Of a stretch of 64,000 bases of DNA, positions 57,792 to 64,000 are shown piece by piece (within the stretch, counting starts at the first letter, position 1; each line of letters begins with the position of its first letter). A model generated the notes under the pieces. The model was given only the letters and a program-made list of their open reading frames with translations, did not search any database and was not told the DNA's origin. Origin of the DNA: DATLLN01 sp963809205 (GTDB lineage Bacteria; Actinomycetota; Thermoleophilia; Gaiellales; JAICJC01). The translations under genes were made by a program, and so were the position numbers. Where the stretch lies: NCBI GenBank assembly GCA_963809205.1, contig CAWEIS010000010.1, forward strand, positions 310,001-374,000, written 5' to 3'.

Positions 57792-59618
57792 CTACGCGAG
57801 CACGTCGAGGATGCGTTCGGGTTGGCCGAATGGTGTGACGAGGTAGGCGCCGGCGGCCAGCTCGCGCGATCCGGCCAGCAGCTCGCGGGTGATGGCGACG
57901 CCGGTCGGTGGCGGCGTGGGCGTCGGCGTGGGCGAGCCGGGTCGAGCACGGCTCGGGTACGGTGATGCCGGGGACCTCGTGGTGTAGGCGGAGTGCGAGT
58001 GCGTGGCTGGTCACCGGCCAGAGGCCGACCAGGATGGGGATCGGTGGGTGGCCGCCGAGGTCGGTCGAGCAGCCGGCGCAGCGGGTCCAGGTCGAACAGC
58101 ACCTGGGTCATCGCGAACCGCGCGCCGGCGGCGACTTTGCGGTGGAACCGCTCCAGCTCGACGTCGGGATCGTCGGCGGTCGGGTTGACGGCGACGCCGA
58201 CCAAAAAGTCGGTCGGCGCGTCCAGCACCTTGCCTGCGCGGTCGGTGCCCGCGTTCATCGCCGCGATCATCTCGACCAGTCCGATCGCGTCCAGCTGGTA
58301 GGCGGCGTCCGAGCCGCCGTGGTCGCCGGGCGGCGGGTAGTCGCCGGTCACGGCGAGGATGTTGCGGATGCCGCGCGGCGTGCGCGCCCAGCAGCTGCGA
58401 CTCCAGGCCGCGGGCGGTCGTGTCGCGCGGCGTCAGGTGGGGAATCGTCTCGACGCTGGCCCGGCCCTGGACGAGCGCGGCGGTCATCAGCGAGCTCATC
58501 CGGGCGCGCGCCATCGGGTTGTCGTTGATGTCGAAGAACTCGACGCCGCGAGTCGCGCTGATCTCGTCCACCAGCTCGTACAGCCGCTCCAGGTTCGAGC
58601 CCTTGGGCGGGTCGAGCTCGACCGAGATCACCCACTCCCCGGCGGCCAGCCGCTGCGCGAGCAGGCTCGACGCGGCGGCGGCGGCGGCCGGCCGCGGCGG
58701 CGCGGTCTCGCGCCCGGGGAAGGCGTAGCGGGCAGGCCGGTGCTCGTCGACCGCCCGGCGGATCGCCGCGATGTGGTGCGGCTGGCTGCCACAGCAGCCA
58801 CCGATCAGGCGCGCGCCCAACTCCAGCGCCTGGGCGGCGAACTCGCCGACATAGGCCTCGGACGCGTCGGGATAGAGCACCCGGCCGTCCCGGTACATGG
58901 GCAGGCCGATGTTCGGCTGGACGGACAACGGCATCGCCGCCGAGCGCTGCATCGCGCGCAACCCGGCCAGCGCCGACTGCGGGCCCAGGCTGCAGTTGAT
59001 ACCCACGGCCGCGACGCCCAACCCGGCCAGCGCGGCCGCCACCTCGTCTCCCCGCGCCCCGGTCACCGTCTCACCGTCCTCCTGCACCGTGATCTGGGCG
59101 ACCACCGGCAGATGGCACTGCGCCCGCACGGCGGCGACGGCCGCCGTCAGCTCCTCCAGCGAGGTGAACGTCTCCAGCACGATCAGGTCGACGCCGCGGC
59201 CCTCCAGCACCGCCGCCTGCTCGGCGTACAGCGCCGCACCGCCCGGCGACTCGCCGCCGATCACCTCGACCGAGGTCCCCAACGGGCCGACCGAACCGGC
59301 GATCAGCACGTCGCGGCCGGCGATCTCGCGGGCCTCGCGGGCGATCTTCGCACCGGCCTCGTTGAGCTCCTCGACCCGGTCCTCGAACCGGTGCGAGCCG
59401 AGCTTGACCGCGTTCGCGCCGTAGGTGTTGGTCTGGATCACGTCGGCGCCGGCGCGGATGAACTCGACGTGCGCCGCCAGCACCACCTCGCGCGCCTCGA
59501 CGTTCGCCTCCTCGGGAAACCGCAGCCGCGGCAGCCGGGAAGCCAGCAGCGAGCCCATGCCGCCGTCGCCGACCAGGACTTCCCGGGCGAGGCGGTCGCT
59601 GGCGCGGGACGAGGTCAT
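57792..59618 (-). pseudogene. Bifunctional homocysteine S-methyltransferase / methylenetetrahydrofolate reductase with frameshifts
   Basis: The N-terminal half is intact: REVLVGDGGMGSLLASRLPR, FIRAGADVIQTNTYGANAVKL, VGINCSLGPQ and LIGGCCGSQPHHIAAI (zinc Cys triad). Then ELDPPKGSNLERLYELVDEI begins the MTHFR half. Extra bases near 58385 and 58060, and indels near 57970 and 57940, break the last third. Rejoined frames read RGIRNILAVTGDYPP, ERFHRKVAAGARFAMTQVLFDLDP and ITRELLAGSRELAAGAYLVTPFG. Start: ATG 59618; GTG 59636 possible. Would link one-carbon metabolism and methionine. Confidence 0.8.
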
Positions 59619-59671
59619 CCCCGGAGTGTCGCGCACGGGGCGGCGCGCGCTGAGGTGATAGAACCCGGCGG

Positions 59672-60769
59672 ATGGCCGACGACGAGCGCATCCTGGCCGC
59701 GATTCGCGGCGCCGACCGCTACCTGAACGGCTGGCACGGCCGCCCGACGATGCGCGAGCGGCTGCGCGAGATCGCGGAGGCGACGGCCGAGGACGAGCGG
59801 CCGGACGGTTACGGCGCCGGCGAGCGGATCGAGCGACTGGAGGCGCGGATCGCCGGGATCGTGGGCGCCGAGGCGGCCGTCTTCATGCCCAGCGGCACGA
59901 TGGCGCAGCAGATCGCGATGCGCATTTGGAGCGAGCGGCGCGACTGCCGCACCGTCGCGTTCCATCCCACCTGCCATCTCGAGATCCACGAGCAGAAGGG
60001 CTACCAGCGGCTCCACGGACTGCACGGCCGGCTGGTCGGCGACCCGAACGGGGTGATCACGCTGGCCGACCTCGAGGGGATCGCCGAGCCCCTGGCGGCG
60101 CTGTTGCTCGAGCTCCCGCAGCGGGAGATCGGCGGACGGCTGCCGGAGTGGGACGACCTGGTCGCCCAGACCGGCTGGGCGCGCGAGCGGAAGATCGCGC
60201 TGCACCTCGACGGCGCGCGGCTGTGGGAGGTCGGCCCGTTCTACGGCCGCGACCACGCCGAGATCGCCGGGCTGTTCGACAGCATCTACGTCTCGTTCTA
60301 CAAGGATCTCAACGCGCTGGCCGGGGCGGCGCTGGCCGGGGACGCGAAGCTCATCCGAGAGGCGCGCGTCTGGCAGCGCAGGCACGGCGGCAACCTGGTC
60401 ACCCTGCACCCGTTCGTGGTCTCGGCCGAGCTGTCGCTCGACCAGCGGCTGGGGCAGATTCCGGCCTACGTCGACCACGCCCGCGCGCTGGCTGCGGCGC
60501 TCGGCCCGGTGGCCGGGATCGAGGTCGTGCCCGATCCGCCGCAGACGCCGATGTTCCACCTGCTGCTGCGCGGCGATCGCGTGCGGCTGGCGGACGCCGC
60601 GCTGGCGCTGGCCGAGGAGCGCGGGGTGTTCCTGTTCGGCGACCCCAGCACGACCACCTCGCCGTCCGTGCAGCTGGTCGAGGTGATGGTCGGCGAGCCG
60701 ACCCTGCGGCTCGAGCCGGACGAGGCCGCGACCCTGCTGGGCGAGGTCGTCGAGCGAGCCAACGCCTAG
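59672..60769 (+). CDS. PLP-dependent beta-eliminating lyase / L-threonine aldolase-like
   Basis: The 365-residue fold-type I enzyme shows ERLEARIAGIVGAEAAVFMPSGTMAQQIAM, HLEIHEQKGYQRLHGL, KIALHLDGARLWEVG and the PLP-Lys K211 in SFYKDLNALAGAAL. These match low-specificity threonine aldolases. The stop shares CTAG with the convergent nickel transporter gene. Substrate could be threonine, allo-threonine or a beta-hydroxy amino acid. Confidence 0.87.
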   Translation: MADDERILAAIRGADRYLNGWHGRPTMRERLREIAEATAEDERPDGYGAGERIERLEARIAGIVGAEAAVFMPSGTMAQQIAMRIWSERRDCRTVAFHPTCHLEIHEQKGYQRLHGLHGRLVGDPNGVITLADLEGIAEPLAALLLELPQREIGGRLPEWDDLVAQTGWARERKIALHLDGARLWEVGPFYGRDHAEIAGLFDSIYVSFYKDLNALAGAALAGDAKLIREARVWQRRHGGNLVTLHPFVVSAELSLDQRLGQIPAYVDHARALAAALGPVAGIEVVPDPPQTPMFHLLLRGDRVRLADAALALAEERGVFLFGDPSTTTSPSVQLVEVMVGEPTLRLEPDEAATLLGEVVERANA

Positions 60770-61830
60770 ATCGAGCCGCGCTCGGCGGCTCCGCCGAAGC
60801 GCTCCTCGATGCGGGCCACCTTCCACACGACCAGCGAGACCACCCAGGTGACGACGAAGGCCGCCACGATCGTGTAGCCGAGCCGGCCGAAGTCGATGCC
60901 GTTCAGCCAGCTCCAGAAGCCGCCGCTCAACCCGAGCTTCGCCGACAGCACCTGCAGCAGCTCGATCGAGCCTATGACCAGCGCCACCGTCACCGACAGG
61001 CTGGTGACGGTGATGTTGTAGTAGATCTTGCGGATCGGGTTGGAGAACGCCCAGCCGTACGCCTGGCTCATGAACGCGCCGTCGATGGTGTCCATCAGCG
61101 ACATGCCGGCGGCGAAGAGGAGCGGCAGCGAGAGCACCGCCAGGAACGAGATATGGTCCGTTGCCACTCCGGCCGACAGGGCTAGCAGCCCGACCTCGGT
61201 GGCGGTGTCGAACCCCAGGCCGAACAGCATGCCCAGCGGGTACATCTTCCAGCTGGAGTCGATCCGCGCGGCGAGCCGGCCCAGGTACAGGCGGTTCATC
61301 AGCCCGCGGTCCTGCAGGCGGCGCTCGAGCAGCTCGGCATCGTACGAGCCGCGGCGCGTGCTCAGGAAGATCCGCACGATGTCCACCAGCACCAGCAGGT
61401 TGATGATGCCGATCACCCACAGGAACGTCCCGGAGACGGTCGTTCCGACGGTGCTGCCGTAGTCCCGGAACGCGGGGATCTGGGAGTCGAGCGTCGCCGC
61501 CGCGATAGCCAGGCCGCCGGCCAGCGAGAACACGATCGTCGAGTGGCCCAGGGAGAAGAAGAATCCGACGCCCATCGGGCGCTGCCCGTCCTGGAGCAGC
61601 TTTCGCGTGGTGTTGTCGATGGCGGCGATGTGGTCGGCGTCGAAGGCGTGGCGTAGCCCGAACGTGTAGGCCAGCGTGCCCAGCCCGGCCATCGCGGGGT
61701 TGCCGTGGGCGAAGAACAGGAACAGTCCCCAGCCGGCCACGTGCAGCGCCGCGATCGCCGCGGCGAACATCGCCAGCCGCATCCATTCCGTCGGAGACAC
61801 CGCCGCCGTCCACCTCCCGCCGACCGTCAT
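60766..61830 (-). CDS. HoxN/NixA-type nickel transporter
   Basis: The 354-residue protein has eight TM helices and the nickel motif RHAFDADHIAAIDNTTRKLL, a second FFFSLGHSTIV and LGFDTATEVGLLALS. These are signatures of NiCoT permeases. Start ATG 61830 lies inside the stop of the Fur-family gene (4-nt ATGA overlap), so it is translated with it. Next to HypF it probably feeds nickel to a [NiFe]-hydrogenase. Confidence 0.92.
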   Translation of the reverse strand: MTVGGRWTAAVSPTEWMRLAMFAAAIAALHVAGWGLFLFFAHGNPAMAGLGTLAYTFGLRHAFDADHIAAIDNTTRKLLQDGQRPMGVGFFFSLGHSTIVFSLAGGLAIAAATLDSQIPAFRDYGSTVGTTVSGTFLWVIGIINLLVLVDIVRIFLSTRRGSYDAELLERRLQDRGLMNRLYLGRLAARIDSSWKMYPLGMLFGLGFDTATEVGLLALSAGVATDHISFLAVLSLPLLFAAGMSLMDTIDGAFMSQAYGWAFSNPIRKIYYNITVTSLSVTVALVIGSIELLQVLSAKLGLSGGFWSWLNGIDFGRLGYTIVAAFVVTWVVSLVVWKVARIEERFGGAAERGSI

Positions 61831-62294
61831 GCTGCGTCGCGCTCCTGGCACGCGCGGCAGAGTCCGAGTATCGGGAAGTGGGTGAACCGCGCGCGGTAGC
61901 CGAAGCGGCGCATGATCTCGCGGCGCACCGGCTCGATCTCGTCGCCCGTCACCTCGAGCACGTCCCCGCAGCGCTCGCACGCGAGGTACTCGCGGTCGCC
62001 GCCGGCCGCGATCGCGTAGCGGCCGGGGCCGTGGCCGCAGTGGACGTGGCGGACGAGCCCGACGGCCTCCAGCGTCTCGAGGTTGCGGTAGACGACGGAC
62101 GTGTCGAGCGGCGTCGACTCCGCCTCCAGCAGCGCCGTCAGCTCGTCGACGGTGACCAGCGCGCCGGCGGAGAGCAGACCCTGTAGGACGATGCGCCGCG
62201 GCGCCGACACCCGGTGGCCGCTGCGCCGGAGGATCCCGAACGCGTCGTCCAGCGTGGTGAATGCGGGGGCGGGCGTTCCCGGAGCCTGCGCCAT
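61827..62294 (-). CDS. Fur-family metalloregulator (nickel-type)
   Basis: The 155-residue protein has the winged HTH (SGHRVSAPRRIVLQGLLSAGALVTVDELTALLE, TSVVYRNLETLEAVGLVRHV). The metal-binding C-terminus has HCGHGPGRY, EYLACERCGDVLEV and FPILGLCRACQ (two CxxC pairs). Directly coupled to nixA by ATGA, it likely acts as a Nur-like nickel sensor that represses the operon. Zur or Fur roles remain possible. Confidence 0.9.
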   Translation of the reverse strand: MAQAPGTPAPAFTTLDDAFGILRRSGHRVSAPRRIVLQGLLSAGALVTVDELTALLEAESTPLDTSVVYRNLETLEAVGLVRHVHCGHGPGRYAIAAGGDREYLACERCGDVLEVTGDEIEPVRREIMRRFGYRARFTHFPILGLCRACQERDAA

Positions 62295-62363
62295 GCCGGG
62301 AACGTTCCACAGCTGCAGTGCGGTCGCAACAACATGGTGCTCGTGATTACCGGCTGATCGGCT

Positions 62364-62639
62364 TTACGGTAGGACCACCCACAGCCGCGGCGCCAGCTCG
62401 ACCAGCAGCTCCGGATCGAGCTCGGCGACGGTCGTCGCAGGATTCCGCTCCATCGCCATCGCCAGCTCGCGCCACGCCAGGGCGACCGAGGCGACGCGCG
62501 CCGTCGGCCCCCACCCGGTCGCCGCCTTCAACTCGTCCGCCCGGGAGCGGACGTCGTCCAGCGTCAGGTCGCCGAACGGCCGGTTCGCGCCGCGGATGAA
62601 CACCTGCTGCTGCACGATCTCGGCCGCGGTCGCGGTCAT
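62364..62639 (-). CDS. Small protein coupled to hypF
   Basis: The 91-residue protein starts TATAAEIVQQQVFIRGANRP and continues FGDLTLDDVRSRADELKAATGWGPTARVASVALAWRELA, ending VELAPRLWVVLP. It has no known motif, but it looks conserved. The start overlaps the hypF stop by one base (TGATG), so translation is coupled. It may be a hydrogenase-maturation accessory protein; this is inferred only from position. Confidence 0.7.
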   Translation of the reverse strand: MTATAAEIVQQQVFIRGANRPFGDLTLDDVRSRADELKAATGWGPTARVASVALAWRELAMAMERNPATTVAELDPELLVELAPRLWVVLP

Positions 62640-64000
62640 CAGCCTGCCGCCATCCGGCGAGCGGCGACGGCCGCCTGTCCGTACGAGATCCCGCCGTCGT
62701 TGATCGGCAGCCGCTCGGGCGTGACGACGCGCAGGCCGGCGTGGGCGAGTCCGATTGCCACCGACTCGATCAGCCGCCGGTTCTGGAAGACGCCTCCGGC
62801 CAGCACGGCGCGGTCGAGTCCCTGCGCGGCGGCGACCCTCGCGCAGGCCTCGACCGTCGCCCGGGCGATCGCGTTGTGGAACCGCCCGGACACGGCCGGG
62901 ACGCCGACGCCGTCGGCGAGGTCGGCCGTCACCGCGAGGATCGTCTCGCGGGGGTCGATCACCAGACCGTGAGGCCCGGACTCGAGGTCGACCGGATACG
63001 CGGTGCGCTCGGCGGGGTCCGCCATCGCCTCGAGCTCGATCGCCGCCTGGCCCTCATATGTCACCGCGGCCCGCACGCCGCACATCGCGGCGACCCCATC
63101 GAACAGCCTGCCCATGCTGGTGGTCTGCTGTGAGCCGAGGTCGGAATGGCAGAGCCCGCGCACCTGCTCCCAGGTGCGTCCGTCGACGACCGCCGTCAGG
63201 GCGGGGGGCGGTGCCTGCTCGCCCGTTGCGTCGAGCCATGCGCATGCCATCCGCCACGGCTGGCGCACGGCCTGGGCGCCGCCCGGCATGCGCACCGCCA
63301 GCAGGTGGCCCGCCCGCTGGTAGCCGGCGCAGTCGCCGACCAGCAGCTCGCCGCCCCAGATCGTCCCGTCGTCCCCGTACCCCGTGCCGTCGAAGATTGC
63401 CCCGACGGCTTGGCCGCGCTCCTCGTGCTCGGCCAGCGCGGCGGCGAGATGGGCGTGGTGGTGCTGCACGCCGAGCGTCTCCACGCCCTCGCGCTCGAGC
63501 GCGTACTTCGTGGACAGGTACTCCGGGTGGAGGTCGTGCACGACCGTCTCGGGCGTCACGGCGAACAGGTGCTCGAAGTGCTCGATGCCGTCGATGAACG
63601 ATCGCAACGTCTCGTAATTCTCGAGGTCGCCGACGTGATGGCCGACCCAGGCGCGCTCGTCCTTGGCGAGGCAGAAGGTGTTCTTCTGCTCGGCGCCGCA
63701 GGCCAGGATCGGCCGGGGCGCGACGTCGGGCAGCCGGACGGCCGCGGGCACGAACCCGCGGGAGCGGCGTAGCATCAGCGGCCGGTCGCGGTCGGCGTCG
63801 ACGATGCGCACGACCGAGTCGTCCGTGCGCGTGTGGATCGGCCGGTCGTGCACCAGCAGCAGGTCTGCGATGCCCGCGAGCCTGCGCAGCGCGTCCTCGT
63901 CCCGGTAGCAGATCGGCTCGTCCGAGACGTTGCCGCTGGTCATCACCAGCGGTGCCCCGGCATCGGCGGCCAGCAGGTGGTGCAGCGGCGAGTAGGGGAG
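62639..64000 (-). CDS. hypF: HypF carbamoyltransferase (5' end outside window)
   Basis: The frame is open to the right edge, where it encodes LPYSPLHHLL...LVMTSGNVSDEPI, the YrdC-like part. Then comes GFVPAAVRLP and KNTFCLAKDERAWVGHHVGD. The Kae1-like domain has QHHHAHLAAALAEH, IFDGTGYGDDGTIWGGELLV and a final VLAGGVFQNRRLIESV. HypF carbamoylates the HypE thiol in the making of the CN ligands of [NiFe]-hydrogenase. The acylphosphatase and zinc-finger start lies beyond base 64000. Confidence 0.93.
   Translation of the reverse strand, partial: LPYSPLHHLLAADAGAPLVMTSGNVSDEPICYRDEDALRRLAGIADLLLVHDRPIHTRTDDSVVRIVDADRDRPLMLRRSRGFVPAAVRLPDVAPRPILACGAEQKNTFCLAKDERAWVGHHVGDLENYETLRSFIDGIEHFEHLFAVTPETVVHDLHPEYLSTKYALEREGVETLGVQHHHAHLAAALAEHEERGQAVGAIFDGTGYGDDGTIWGGELLVGDCAGYQRAGHLLAVRMPGGAQAVRQPWRMACAWLDATGEQAPPPALTAVVDGRTWEQVRGLCHSDLGSQQTTSMGRLFDGVAAMCGVRAAVTYEGQAAIELEAMADPAERTAYPVDLESGPHGLVIDPRETILAVTADLADGVGVPAVSGRFHNAIARATVEACARVAAAQGLDRAVLAGGVFQNRRLIESVAIGLAHAGLRVVTPERLPINDGGISYGQAAVAARRMAAG

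Overview
The window is a very GC-rich bacterial chromosome segment packed with short-gap genes on both strands. It holds no rRNA, tRNA, CRISPR array or insertion sequence that I could see. Gene content suggests a soil actinobacterium: SigB/SigF-type sigma factors, SpoIIE-type phosphatases, an ECF42-type sigma factor with a YCII partner, a DUF1501/DUF1800 pair, a Flp pilin, an ATP-dependent DNA ligase beside a LigD-type polymerase, and a nickel/hydrogenase-maturation locus. Many genes carry a TANNNT -10 box only 6-10 nt before the start codon, which points to leaderless transcripts. A small 'ALFAAL' protein (53817-53957) and the general gene mix fit Thermoleophilia, but that placement is inference.

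Layout. 1-2 kb: copper-handling genes (CopC-CopD, YcnI, membrane protein). 2-6 kb: DUF1501/DUF1800 and a secreted protein. 6-11.5 kb: LemA-HtpX membrane quality control, an EAL-HDOD signalling protein, an acyl-CoA synthetase and a Flp pilin. 11.7-14.3 kb: glycerol kinase and a DEAD-box helicase. 14.4-25 kb: a catabolic region with a GcvT-fused flavin dehydrogenase, choline-kinase-like protein, enolase-superfamily enzyme, methyltransferase, amine oxidase, ornithine-cyclodeaminase homologue, AraC regulator, acyl-CoA dehydrogenase and dioxygenase-like cupin. It probably degrades N-methylated amino acids or betaines. 25-30 kb: stress genes (YCII + ECF sigma, peroxiredoxin, end-joining polymerase + ligase).

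30-47 kb is a general-stress region. It has two paralogous sigma factors, two GAF/PP2C phosphatases, a MEDS-HATPase anti-sigma-like protein, an MMPL pump, an AI-2E-family permease, and small membrane or acidic proteins. Eight promoter-like sites, here and just outside, match GTT(T/C/G)-N15-17-GGG(T/C)A(T/C), the pattern of SigB/SigF promoters. One lies in front of a sigma-factor gene. I read this as an autoregulated stress regulon.

47-59 kb carries many genes interrupted by single-base indels: uracil-DNA glycosylase, a second LigD-type polymerase, an acetyltransferase, an EamA transporter, a nucleotidyl cyclase, an M29 aminopeptidase, an HNH nuclease, and a homocysteine methyltransferase/MTHFR. 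The protein sequence stays intact when frames are joined, so low consensus quality is as likely as true decay. 59.6-64 kb: a threonine-aldolase-like enzyme, then a Fur-family regulator, a NixA-type nickel transporter, a small protein and HypF (cut by the window edge), suggesting a [NiFe]-hydrogenase locus continuing beyond 64 kb.

Other notable structure: a C-depleted, G+T-rich block inside one sigma-factor gene (about 30352-30975); six convergent gene pairs sharing a 4-nt stop overlap; a three-copy 24-nt tandem repeat at 7875-7946; and two copies of a GGGGTC(T/A)GACCCC palindromic element.
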